This document shows, piece by piece, positions 34,908-43,205 of a stretch of DNA of 64,000 nt. The position numbers and the translations under genes were made by a program. The DNA lies in assembly GCF_937903345.1 (NCBI RefSeq), contig NZ_CALCZQ010000030.1, positions 434,001-498,000 of the forward strand. Reading direction: 5' to 3'. Under the pieces are notes generated by a model. It had not been told where the DNA came from. It saw only the letters and a program-made list of their open reading frames with translations, and did no database searches. How positions within the stretch are numbered: the first letter of the stretch is position 1; each line of letters opens with the position of its first letter. Source of the DNA: an uncultured Emticicia sp. (GTDB taxonomy: Bacteria; Bacteroidota; Bacteroidia; Cytophagales; Spirosomataceae).

Positions 34908-36617
34908 ATGATGTCTAACTCCGATATTGTTGAAACAATTGAACTCACCGCAAAGCTTCTCGAACTTCATAATGAAGAAGAGTTTAGAATAAAAACATAT
35001 ACCAACGCTTCTTATAACCTGGATAAATATATTGGAGAATTATCGCAACTTGATTTTTCACAACTGACACAAATTCAAGGAGTTGGTAAAATGATGGCAG
35101 GTAAAATATTAGAAATGGTCAGTACTGGTCAGCTTAGAGATTTGACAGATTTATTGGCTAAAACTCCCGAAGGAGTAATCGAAATGTTTAAGATTAAAGG
35201 GCTGGGAGCCAAGAAAATAAAGGTTTTGTGGAATGAATTGGGTATTGATAACCTAAATGAATTGCAAATAGCTTGCGAAAATGGAAGTATATCGAAAGTG
35301 AAAGGTTTTGGTGGTAAAACACAAGAATCGATTCTTGAATCTTTGAAATTTATTCAAAGCCAAGCAGGAAAACTGCGTATGGACAAGGCCGCAATTTTAG
35401 CCGAAATTGTTTTAGAGGAACTTAAGAAAAGTTTTGTAAAAATTGAAATTTCGGGTCAAATCCGTCGAAAATCTGAAACCGTTGATGTACTTTCTTTTTT
35501 AGCCGTTTATGCTGAGGCTTTGCCTGATTTTAAGGCCGAAGGCTTTATAAAAGATGAAAAAACTTCTTCACCATTTGTTTGGCGTGGAAAATTTTTGGAA
35601 AATAAAATTACTATTGAGATTCGTTATGTTTTTGAAAATGAATTATTAAATAAACAATTTGTTTACTCCTCCAACGAAAACCATCTGAAATTTCGCAACG
35701 AAAGTGGTGTTTCACTGCTAAGTATTGGATTGTCGACATCTTTGGGCGAAGTCCAAACGCAAGAAGCGGTAGAAGTAGCTATTTACGAGAAATTTGGAGT
35801 GCCATACATTATACCCGAAATGCGTGAAGGTATAAATGAATTTGAATGGATAAAGAAAAACAAGAACGAAGATTTGGTTACATGGGAAAGCTTAAAGGGG
35901 ATTCTTCACAATCACTCTACGTACTCTGATGGTCAACATTCGCTCGAACAAATGGCCATTTATTGTAAGGAATTAGGTTTTGAATACTTGGGCATTGCCG
36001 ACCACTCGCAATCTGCCACTTATGCGAGCGGCTTATTAATCACAAAAGTACAACAACAGCATGCTGAGATTGAACAATTAAACAAAAAACTCTCAATAGA
36101 CCGACCATTCAAGATTTTGAAAGGTATTGAATCTGATATTTTGGGTGATGGTTCGCTTGATTATCCTGATGAAATTTTGGCAAGTTTTGATTATGTAGTC
36201 GCATCGGTTCACTCGAATCTTACAATGAATCAGGCTCGTGCAACTGAACGTTTGGTTCGTGCTATTGAAAATCCTTATACTACAATTTTAGGACATCCAA
36301 CGGGTCGATTATTGCTTTCACGTCAAGGTTACCCTATTGATTATAAGGAGGTGATTGATTGTTGTGCTGCGAATGGTGTAGTAATTGAAATCAATGCCAG
36401 TCCATACAGACTTGACCTTGATTGGCGTTGGATTGAATATTCGATTGACCAAAATGTTATGCTAAGTATAAACCCAGACGCTCACGAAATGCAAGGCTAT
36501 CACGACATGCACTATGGCGTTGCGGTAGCTCGAAAAGGGGGTTTAACCAAAAATATGACTTTTAATGCTTTTGATTTGGTTGAAATGGAGGCGTATTTGG
36601 GGAGTAGAAAAAAATAA
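34908..36617 (+). CDS. PolX-like protein with degenerate polymerase site and intact PHP nuclease
   Basis: The 569-residue protein has the PolX architecture. An N-terminal 8-kDa-like domain contains helix-hairpin-helix motifs (TQIQGVGKMMAGKI, FKIKGLGAKKI, SKVKGFGGKTQ). A palm/thumb region spans about 170-320, and a C-terminal PHP domain starts near residue 333 (LHNHSTYSDGQHS, IADHSQSA, GIESDIL, SVHSN, GHPTGR, NPDAHEM). The PHP metal ligands look complete. In the palm, the motif that should read GS-RR--ETVGD-D is GQIRRKSETVDVLSF, with both metal aspartates missing. It therefore probably keeps 3'-5' exonuclease or phosphoesterase activity but not polymerisation. A -7-like TAAATTTG lies at 34870-34877. 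Confidence 0.88.
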   Translation: MMSNSDIVETIELTAKLLELHNEEEFRIKTYTNASYNLDKYIGELSQLDFSQLTQIQGVGKMMAGKILEMVSTGQLRDLTDLLAKTPEGVIEMFKIKGLGAKKIKVLWNELGIDNLNELQIACENGSISKVKGFGGKTQESILESLKFIQSQAGKLRMDKAAILAEIVLEELKKSFVKIEISGQIRRKSETVDVLSFLAVYAEALPDFKAEGFIKDEKTSSPFVWRGKFLENKITIEIRYVFENELLNKQFVYSSNENHLKFRNESGVSLLSIGLSTSLGEVQTQEAVEVAIYEKFGVPYIIPEMREGINEFEWIKKNKNEDLVTWESLKGILHNHSTYSDGQHSLEQMAIYCKELGFEYLGIADHSQSATYASGLLITKVQQQHAEIEQLNKKLSIDRPFKILKGIESDILGDGSLDYPDEILASFDYVVASVHSNLTMNQARATERLVRAIENPYTTILGHPTGRLLLSRQGYPIDYKEVIDCCAANGVVIEINASPYRLDLDWRWIEYSIDQNVMLSINPDAHEMQGYHDMHYGVAVARKGGLTKNMTFNAFDLVEMEAYLGSRKK

Positions 36618-36638
36618 TTCCGTTATGCGGTATTGCAT

Positions 36639-36661
36639 GAGACGTCGCGGTGCTACGTCTC
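36639..36661. repeat. REP-like palindrome
   Basis: GAGACGT (36639-36645) and ACGTCTC (36655-36661) flank a GC-rich 9-base loop. The spacer between the convergent PolX and TlpA genes is otherwise AT-rich and holds no gene. Similar GAGACGT...ACGTCTC palindromes are common dispersed repeats in bacteria; it may also act as a weak terminator. Confidence 0.5.
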
Positions 36662-36818
36662 TACTTTGTCAATAATCGCAACATTTTATATTAATTATCA
36701 TTGCCTGATTGGGGAGAATCATTATGTTTTATATAGAATAATGCTAATTTGGTCAAATTTTTATTGTTTACAGAACAGCAAATTTGTACCTTTCTATTGG
36801 ACTTAAGTTAGAATTAAA

Positions 36819-38210
36819 TCATTTGCGATTTAAAACTTCCTCGATCTGTCTGATTAATTCTTGGCCTTCTTCTTTACTTGGGTCACTTACTTGTGAGTCG
36901 GCAAAATTTCCTTTTTTATCAATTAAATAGTAGGCAGGAATGCCAGTTACGCCATAATTCTTGGTAATTGTGCTATTTTCATCAGCTCGCAGGTTTATGC
37001 CTTTCACATCATACATTTTTAATGCTTCACGCCAATCCGAATCGCTATCCAGCGAAATTTGAATAAAAACTACTTCATCTCGAAATTTGGCTTTAACGGT
37101 TTCCATAAATTTCATGTCATAAATACACGGCCCGCACCAACTTGCCCAAAAATCAATATAAACAGTTTTGCCAAGAAAATCTTTGAGTGAAACTTCTTTG
37201 CCATCAATATCTTTTAATTTGAATGGTTTTGCAGGAGAGCCTTTGGCAAGCGTTTTCGAGAAACTTACTTTTTTAGACAGATAATTTTTGTAGTCTCGGC
37301 TGGTAGCAGTTGCTAGAAAATCATCGACCATAAACTGAATTTTTGGTGTTATATTTTCGGCCTCAATCATGTTTTTTAATTTGAATGCAATTACTCGTTC
37401 TATCAATTGAAAAGAAAAATATACTTGAGAATACGAAGATTTAATGAGATTAATTTCTTCAAGTTCGGTCAAATCTTTCCGTTTTCTAAAGGCTGATTTT
37501 GCAACAAACAAATCCATGAGATTCTGAAACATATTGCCATATTCAAGCGAATGTGCCTGCACTGAGTCTGGAAGTTCTTCTATTTTCAATAAACTTTTTA
37601 CTTTTTCTTCCGTCCAAGAAGCATATTTATTGCCTGATAGAAGGTTTACCTTATAATTTTGCAATGTTCCAATAATGTCGGCTTTTCGAGATTGAATAAA
37701 GTTGTCGGAGAGATAAGGTGTTTTCTCCAAAAACGCGATTTGTGTTTGTTGCTCATTATCTAGAAAATCAAAATATTGCTCCTGACGGACCTTGCTTAGG
37801 GCATCAGCTTCTTTTTCAAAGTCTCGCTTTTCCTCAAATTTTTCTCTCTGTTTTACATAATAGTTTAGTTTATCCGATCCCATTCCCAAAAACTTAAGCG
37901 AAGACCAAAAGTTTTTAGAATTAAACTTTATGGTAATATCATCCTCTGGCTCTATAATCCAATAATGAAAACCCTGATCAGCGTAATAAAAATCAATGTA
38001 GGCCACATGGTTTAGGCTTGTGCTGAAACTAAACTGATTTTTATCGTTGAGTTTAATTTCGTATTCTTCTTCGTCGCCAACCCAATCTCGATATAACGTA
38101 ATTAGTGCTTTTCGTTCGGTGGGATTTTGTACTTCCCCTGATAGTTTAAATAAACCTTGTGCCGAACATATATTTGATACAACTACAAACAAAATAAAGA
38201 AGCGAATCAT
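36819..38210 (-). CDS. TlpA-family periplasmic thiol-disulfide oxidoreductase
   Basis: The protein has 463 residues with a signal peptide (MIRFFILFVVVSNICSAQ). Residues ~20-110 form a beta-rich domain like the DUF4369 module often found before TlpA domains, and the middle is helical. The C-terminal thioredoxin-like domain starts near residue 325, with redox motif C359-G-P-C362 (WASWCGPC) and cis-proline in TGIPAYYL. It probably reduces disulfides in the periplasm, for cytochrome maturation or similar. It is the last gene of an operon, 11 bases after the ABC permease-like gene. Confidence 0.88.
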   Translation of the reverse strand: MIRFFILFVVVSNICSAQGLFKLSGEVQNPTERKALITLYRDWVGDEEEYEIKLNDKNQFSFSTSLNHVAYIDFYYADQGFHYWIIEPEDDITIKFNSKNFWSSLKFLGMGSDKLNYYVKQREKFEEKRDFEKEADALSKVRQEQYFDFLDNEQQTQIAFLEKTPYLSDNFIQSRKADIIGTLQNYKVNLLSGNKYASWTEEKVKSLLKIEELPDSVQAHSLEYGNMFQNLMDLFVAKSAFRKRKDLTELEEINLIKSSYSQVYFSFQLIERVIAFKLKNMIEAENITPKIQFMVDDFLATATSRDYKNYLSKKVSFSKTLAKGSPAKPFKLKDIDGKEVSLKDFLGKTVYIDFWASWCGPCIYDMKFMETVKAKFRDEVVFIQISLDSDSDWREALKMYDVKGINLRADENSTITKNYGVTGIPAYYLIDKKGNFADSQVSDPSKEEGQELIRQIEEVLNRK

Positions 38211-38221
38211 AGCTATTTAAT

Positions 38222-39322
38222 TTATGAAGACTGGCTTTCATAATAGTTTTTTTTGAAAACGAAAATAGCCAATGAGAAATTGACTAACGCCATCAAAATT
38301 ACTGGAATTTTGAACATTATCAATAGCAAGAAAAGAATTCCTGTAAAAAATAACCGCTGTAAGTAAGTATCTGCAGAAATGTCATTAATATATTGGGTAT
38401 GATGATTGAGAAAGGTCATCGAAAGAACAAAAATAATAAGTTGAAATGCAAAAAGAAAACTAATGCGATCTGGTAGATTTCGGAATACAACAATTATTTC
38501 AGGAATAAGTAAAAGAGAATAGGTGAGTAGGTAACCCAAAATTCGCTGTTTTAAACTCAGTGGAAGATTGCGATTAAAAGATAAAAACTGGTTTTCAAAA
38601 AAGAACAACTGCCGACAAAAAACAGTGTTTCCAGCCGCAGCAATGAGACCACCGATGGCAAAAAGGCGTTCGTCGTATACATCAGTAGGGTAGAGTCTAC
38701 AAACCCCGATGAGAATTAGGCATGTAAAAAGTTTACTTAATAAAATCAAAACGGGTTGTTTGTTAAATAAATATCTGATATAAAAAAGATAAGACGGGGT
38801 TCTGAAACGACTAAGAAGGTTTTGAATAGTTTTTGGTGAAACTCGTACTACAATATTTGGGTGCTTGATACGATATTCGTATATGATGATTCCTGCAATA
38901 ATTAATAAGATATTGAAACTAATAATTGCTGAGGTTTCTATCATTTTATTTTGTTCAATGCCAATTATTATCATCCAAAGTGAATAAATTATAGTGAGTT
39001 GAAGCAAAGAAAACTGCATAAAACCCAAAGCTACATAGCGTTGTATTGGCGAAAAAAGTCGAATATTATATAAAAATTCATTGTTTTTGGATTCAAACAT
39101 CCGGAGACAAAATAAAATCACTTTTAGAGCATGCAATACCCAACCAATGAAAATAAAACCTAAAAGTGAATGAAGATTTAAAGCATTTTTAATAATGGTT
39201 TTATGTTCTTCGGCACGCAAAAAACCAAACGAAAACATCATGACGGCGAATATGAATATCGTATTTTGACGATAATACTCTTTTGTAATTGTCAAGCTTA
39301 GTATGCGAGTGATTGTTTTCAT
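38222..39322 (-). CDS. Multi-pass membrane protein, probable ABC transporter permease
   Basis: The 366-residue protein is almost entirely hydrophobic, with about nine or ten membrane helices, short basic loops (YRIKHPNIVVRVSPKTI, SFNRNLPLSLKQRI) and no soluble domain. I do not recognise a named family. Its start overlaps the stop of the ATPase gene by four bases, so translation is coupled, and it most likely forms the membrane part of that ABC transporter. The TlpA-like gene follows immediately. Substrate unknown. Confidence 0.7.
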   Translation of the reverse strand: MKTITRILSLTITKEYYRQNTIFIFAVMMFSFGFLRAEEHKTIIKNALNLHSLLGFIFIGWVLHALKVILFCLRMFESKNNEFLYNIRLFSPIQRYVALGFMQFSLLQLTIIYSLWMIIIGIEQNKMIETSAIISFNILLIIAGIIIYEYRIKHPNIVVRVSPKTIQNLLSRFRTPSYLFYIRYLFNKQPVLILLSKLFTCLILIGVCRLYPTDVYDERLFAIGGLIAAAGNTVFCRQLFFFENQFLSFNRNLPLSLKQRILGYLLTYSLLLIPEIIVVFRNLPDRISFLFAFQLIIFVLSMTFLNHHTQYINDISADTYLQRLFFTGILFLLLIMFKIPVILMALVNFSLAIFVFKKNYYESQSS

Positions 39323-39948
39323 AACTGCGAAATAGTTTGATTTTCAACTAAATACATATTCTTAATGGCGAGTTTTTCAAATCTAAAATCTTGATGTGAA
39401 GAAAGTAAAAAGCTCACTCCTTGTTTTTCGGCATATTCTTTCACGAGTTCATATACGGTTTGTACCGAGCGGTCGTCAATCGTAATGAGGGGTTCGTCGA
39501 GCATGATTAAGGTTGGTTTACTGAGAAATGCACTTAGTAATGATATTTTTTTTATCATTCCACTTGAATAGGTTCCGATGGCCGATTTCCAATACTCATC
39601 TACACCCAAAGTCTCGGCAAGTAGTTTCAGTTGAGAAATATCAGCTTTTTTTGCTTCAGCCATAAAACTTAATAAATCGTAGCCCGAAAGATAGTCGGGG
39701 TAAAGTGGGTCGGCTTCGCTCATGTTTACTTGCATACGATAGGAAACGGCATCTTTCCTGATATCAAGATTGTTCCAAGAAATTTCGCCTTCGAATGGAA
39801 TGATTCCTGCTACTGAACGAAAAAAAGTTGATTTCCCCGAACCGTTAATTCCTTTGAACCAATGAATCCCTTCGGGAATTTCTAAATTTTCAACCGCAAC
39901 GATTGTATGCTTATTATAGCTTTTTGAAAAATTTTTGATTTTTAACAT
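39319..39948 (-). CDS. ABC transporter ATP-binding protein
   Basis: ATG 39948 gives 209 residues; an in-frame upstream extension is lysine-rich and outside the family. Motifs: Walker A GINGSGKST, signature YSSGMIKK, Walker B LIMLDEPLITIDDRS and switch histidine LLSSHQDF. The domain is short, as in exporters of small peptides or haem-type CcmA ATPases. It is the first gene of a three-gene operon with an overlapping membrane protein and a TlpA-like oxidoreductase, which hints at a role in envelope redox work or peptide export. Confidence 0.85.
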   Translation of the reverse strand: MLKIKNFSKSYNKHTIVAVENLEIPEGIHWFKGINGSGKSTFFRSVAGIIPFEGEISWNNLDIRKDAVSYRMQVNMSEADPLYPDYLSGYDLLSFMAEAKKADISQLKLLAETLGVDEYWKSAIGTYSSGMIKKISLLSAFLSKPTLIMLDEPLITIDDRSVQTVYELVKEYAEKQGVSFLLSSHQDFRFEKLAIKNMYLVENQTISQL

Positions 39949-40452
39949 CTTGAAAAATGATATTTTTTTGAACGACGATTTACGATTTTTTTGATTTACA
40001 ACCAAAACATTTAAATCAACGGTATTTCCAGAAAAGTTTTAAGCCTTATTTATTAAAATATTTTAAAAACATAGTTCAATTTAATCTTTGAAAAAGAATA
40101 TTTGGTAATAATGGTTAAAATAGGTCAAAAAAATGGTTTTTGTATTATTATAAGGAAGTATTGTAAACTGATTCGGAATAGTGATATTTTGACTTTTCTT
40201 TAGTCTATTAAATTAATAGGATTATTCGAGTTTTCTCTAGAAGTATTTCAAAAAACATGGTAATATTCTAAGATTCTTCTATAATTTAAAAACAACTTTC
40301 AGAAATTAATGATTTCTTAATTGACTTGTATTCAATTACTTACATACATTTGCAACACAAAGGTTTTCAAAGGAGACGAATAATTGATATGACTTTTTTT
40401 AGTTTTAACTTTTTAAAATTTTACTCCAATCAAAACGAAATCAAAGAAAATT
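39949..40452. other. 504-base AT-rich intergenic region
   Basis: Divergent spacer between the ABC/TlpA operon and the paired secreted-protein genes. Apart from the promoter at 40321-40352 I see no gene, hairpin or repeat. A short open frame running into the next gene in another frame (from 40326) is a shadow. Confidence 0.5.
40321..40352 (+). promoter_or_regulatory. Promoter of the paired secreted-protein genes
   Basis: TTG at 40321-40323 and TACATTTG at 40345-40352 are separated by 21 bases, a complete Bacteroidota -33/-7 promoter. Transcription should begin near 40359, giving a leader of about 94 bases. Confidence 0.6.
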
Positions 40453-40878
40453 ATGAAGAAATTAGCATTAGTATTAACACTTGCCACGACAATTGTCTCG
40501 GCAACCGCCACACAGGGTTTGGCACAAGCAAAAGCTGCGGCAGGCGTTCCTACCGCAGGAACGCCTACCGCAGGAAAAATTAGTTCAATAACTAACTTTA
40601 CAAATCTGAGCGTTAAAGACATGGGTAGTCTTCAATTCAAGTTAGTATTTGAGAACCCATTGCGACAAAAGACAAAAATATCTTTAATTGACAAGGATAG
40701 AAATGTGTTGTTCGACGAGTACATGCACGAAAATACTCAGTATGTTAGAGCTTTTAACCTTTCTAACTTAGCCGATGGAGAATATACTTTCGTGGTTGAA
40801 TCTGGCAAGGATAAAATGGAAAAAGACTTTACAATCAGTACCAAAACCCTCCGTGGTGTTTCATTGGCGAGCAATTGA
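40453..40878 (+). CDS. Small secreted protein of unknown function (paralogue 1)
   Basis: The protein has 141 residues with a signal peptide ending near QGLAQA. The mature part looks like one beta-sandwich domain: LQFKLVFENPLRQKTKISLIDK, a turn with NVLFDEY, then NLSNLADGEYTFVVESGKDKMEKDF. This resembles small Ig-like or FlgD-like domains of secreted Bacteroidota proteins. It is clearly homologous to the next gene. Between the signal peptide and the domain it has an extra segment, VPTAGTPTAG, encoded by a palindromic 30-base stretch absent from the paralogue. Function unknown; periplasmic or extracellular. Confidence 0.75.
   Translation: MKKLALVLTLATTIVSATATQGLAQAKAAAGVPTAGTPTAGKISSITNFTNLSVKDMGSLQFKLVFENPLRQKTKISLIDKDRNVLFDEYMHENTQYVRAFNLSNLADGEYTFVVESGKDKMEKDFTISTKTLRGVSLASN
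40546..40575. repeat. In-frame palindromic/tandem insertion within coding sequence
   Basis: The 30 bases encode VPTAG-TPTAG as two 15-base units (12 of 15 identical). Together with the preceding bases they form the inverted repeat AGGCGTTCC (40542-40550) / GGAACGCCT (40558-40566). The paralogous gene downstream reads straight from AAG to K at this point, so the segment looks inserted. Confidence 0.6.
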
Positions 40879-40927
40879 TTTGACCAACAATTTTAATTTA
40901 AAAAACAGCATTTAAACAATTAATAAA

Positions 40928-41335
40928 ATGAACAAGAACTCAAAAAATATCATCAAGGCTATTGCATTAGTTTTTATATCAGCAACAGCTACAACACAAG
41001 TAAAGGCTCAAACTAAAGTTGCAGCGGGTAAAGTTACTTCAACTGAGAAAAATTCTTTGAACGTACAAGATTTTGGGAGCCTCCGTTTCAAATTGGCTTT
41101 TGAAAATCCTTCTAAGCAAAAAACAAAAATCTCTTTGGTTGATAAGGAAAATAATGTGTTTTTCAATGATTATCCAACAAATGATGCACAATACGTAAAA
41201 GCATTTGATTTATCCAACTTGCTTGATGGCGAATATGCTTTCGTAGTAGAATTAGGTAATGAGAAATTAAAAAAAGATTTTGTGATCTCTACTAAATCTT
41301 TCCGTGGAATTGCATTGTCAACTGACCGTAAATAA
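40928..41335 (+). CDS. Small secreted protein of unknown function (paralogue 2)
   Basis: The protein has 135 residues with a signal peptide ending near QVKAQT. It matches the previous protein along its length (GSLRFKLAFENPSKQKTKISLVDKE, FDLSNLLDGEYAFVVELGNEKLKKDF, STKSFRGIALS), so the two arose by tandem duplication. It is 49 bases downstream in the same operon. One beta-sandwich domain is predicted and no catalytic motif is visible. It ends before a factor-independent terminator. Confidence 0.75.
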   Translation: MNKNSKNIIKAIALVFISATATTQVKAQTKVAAGKVTSTEKNSLNVQDFGSLRFKLAFENPSKQKTKISLVDKENNVFFNDYPTNDAQYVKAFDLSNLLDGEYAFVVELGNEKLKKDFVISTKSFRGIALSTDRK

Positions 41336-41399
41336 TATGGAGTGTTGTCAGAAAAGTACGGACAAACTTCGTCAATGCTAAAACCTTTGTATTTGATTG

Positions 41400-41433
41400 T
41401 CAAGCCGTTGCATTGCCGCGGCTTGATTTTTTT
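41400..41433 (+). terminator. Terminator of the paired secreted-protein operon
   Basis: TCAAGCCG (41400-41407) pairs with CGGCTTGA (41419-41426), followed by seven T residues reaching into the thyA stop codon, which lies on the opposite strand. Confidence 0.8.
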
Positions 41434-42226
41434 ATATTGCCACAGGAGCTTTGATGCCTGGATATGGGTCGTATGCTGAAAGGGTAAAGTCTTCAAATTT
41501 GAAATCAAATATGCTTTTCACCTCTTGGTTTAAAGTCATTTTTGGTAATTTTCTTGGTTCACGAGAAAGTTGTTTTTCAACTTGTTCTAGATGGTTTAAA
41601 TAAATGTGCGTGTCGCCGCCTGTCCAAATAAATTCATGTGCTTCGAGTCCGCATTCTTGAGCAACCATCATCGTGAAGAGTGCATAAGAGGCAATATTGA
41701 AAGGAACGCCCAAAAATACATCTGCACTACGTTGGTACAATTGGCAAGATAGCTTGTTATCAGCCACATAGAACTGAAAAAAAGCGTGGCAAGGCATTAA
41801 TGCCATCTGTGATAATTCTCCAACATTCCAGGCCGAAACGATGATTCGGCGAGAATCGGGTGAATTTTTTAGTTGATTCAGCACCTCTTTCAATTGGTCA
41901 ATTACTTGTCCATTTGGAGCTTCCCAACTTCGCCATTGTTTGCCATAAACTGGCCCCAAATCACCATTATCATCAGCCCATTCGTCCCAAATTGAGACCC
42001 CGTTTTCTTTCAAATAAGCGGTATTAGTTTCGCCTTTGATAAACCAAAGTAACTCGTGAATGATAGATTTTGTATGTACTTTTTTCGTCGTGACGAGAGG
42101 GAAACCTTCTTGAAGATTGAAACGCATTTGGTAGCCAAATACACTAATAGTCCCTGTACCTGTTCGGTCAGTTTTTTTTGTACCGTTGTCGAGAATATGC
42201 TTTAATAAATCGTGATATTGCTTCAT
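41432..42226 (-). CDS. thyA: Thymidylate synthase
   Basis: The 264-residue protein is the length of the short bacterial ThyA form. The catalytic cysteine is C146 in MALMPCHAFFQFYV, with the flanking RRIIVSAWN and the dUMP-binding QRSADVFLGVPFNIASYA. It methylates dUMP to dTMP with methylene-tetrahydrofolate in the cytoplasm. A -7-like TATATTTG on the minus strand (42261-42254) lies about 30 bases upstream. No dihydrofolate reductase gene is adjacent. Confidence 0.98.
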   Translation of the reverse strand: MKQYHDLLKHILDNGTKKTDRTGTGTISVFGYQMRFNLQEGFPLVTTKKVHTKSIIHELLWFIKGETNTAYLKENGVSIWDEWADDNGDLGPVYGKQWRSWEAPNGQVIDQLKEVLNQLKNSPDSRRIIVSAWNVGELSQMALMPCHAFFQFYVADNKLSCQLYQRSADVFLGVPFNIASYALFTMMVAQECGLEAHEFIWTGGDTHIYLNHLEQVEKQLSREPRKLPKMTLNQEVKSIFDFKFEDFTLSAYDPYPGIKAPVAI

Positions 42227-42424
42227 TTAGGATGAGTTATTCAGGTTTTTTGACAAATATAATACATAAAGGTTCTTTTTCCATATAAAAATTAAACCCG
42301 TCGAATCTTTGCCAAATGAAGATTTTTAGACAAAAAACAAATGTAATCATTAAAAAAGCTATCAATAAACCTTAGCTAATATAATATATCTTTTGTGCTA
42401 TTGAATTGAGTATATCATTCGAAC

Positions 42425-42970
42425 TTATTTTCTAAAAAAATCACGTCGGCGTTGCTTCCTAAAATATTTCTTGAAACCTAAATAAAGAAAGAGAATAGCA
42501 GCTACGCCAAATAGAAATGAAAGAGAATTGAGCGAAACCAAAGCAAGCAAAATGGCAATACCTAAAATGATTAAGCCTGTATATATGGTAGAATTAAGAG
42601 GCACTTCCTTTGGATTGCGTTTAAAGAGTTTCTTGTGATGATTTACACTAATTGGAATGTTTTTACGATAAAAAGCAACCTTTTGCTGCTTAATAATCTT
42701 TTTTTTGATATTATTTTTATCTAACTCGGTTACATTTGTTTGATGAGCTTCAATAATTATATTCTCTGATAATGTTGGTTCGGTTGAAAGTATTGTTACC
42801 TTATCAAAAGAAGCACTTAGCTGACTAGTAGGCTGAATAATGTTAGGTTGTAGTTCAATATTTTTTTTGAAAGGTTGGTAGCTCGAATAGGCCGATTGTT
42901 GAAAATACGCTACATCTTTTTTACAAGATACAAACACACAAAGACAAAATAAAATCAGAAGGTATTTCAT
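42425..42970 (-). CDS. Hypothetical lipoprotein with two C-terminal membrane helices
   Basis: The protein has 181 residues. A signal peptide with lipobox (LCVFVSC) precedes a polar, asparagine- and lysine-rich central region of about 100 residues. Two closely spaced hydrophobic segments follow (TGLIILGIAILLALVSL and FLFGVAAILFLYLGF) and a strongly basic tail ends the protein. The combination of lipid anchor and membrane helices is seen in small envelope proteins of Bacteroidota, but I recognise no family or function. It has no operon partner. Confidence 0.65.
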   Translation of the reverse strand: MKYLLILFCLCVFVSCKKDVAYFQQSAYSSYQPFKKNIELQPNIIQPTSQLSASFDKVTILSTEPTLSENIIIEAHQTNVTELDKNNIKKKIIKQQKVAFYRKNIPISVNHHKKLFKRNPKEVPLNSTIYTGLIILGIAILLALVSLNSLSFLFGVAAILFLYLGFKKYFRKQRRRDFFRK

Positions 42971-43205
42971 TAGATAAAAGTCGAAAGTTTATTTTTGATA
43001 ATTAAAACGTTGACTTTAAGATTTTGTTGCAGCGTTTAATTCAACTTTTGAAACCAAAGAAAGGTTTTGTTAGTTTATAGTAAGCATATTTAAGTAATTT
43101 TGTGAAAAGTTGATAAGATTGTATAGTCAATCAAACAACTAAATAGCTTTTGGGAAGCATTTGGTAAAAACTGCCGACGGTGAACCAAAGAATATAAACT
43201 ATTTT

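Noticed and set aside
40326..40583. 85-codon frame overlapping the start of the first secreted-protein gene
   Set aside because: It begins at the promoter and overlaps the signal-peptide coding region in another frame; composition is non-coding.
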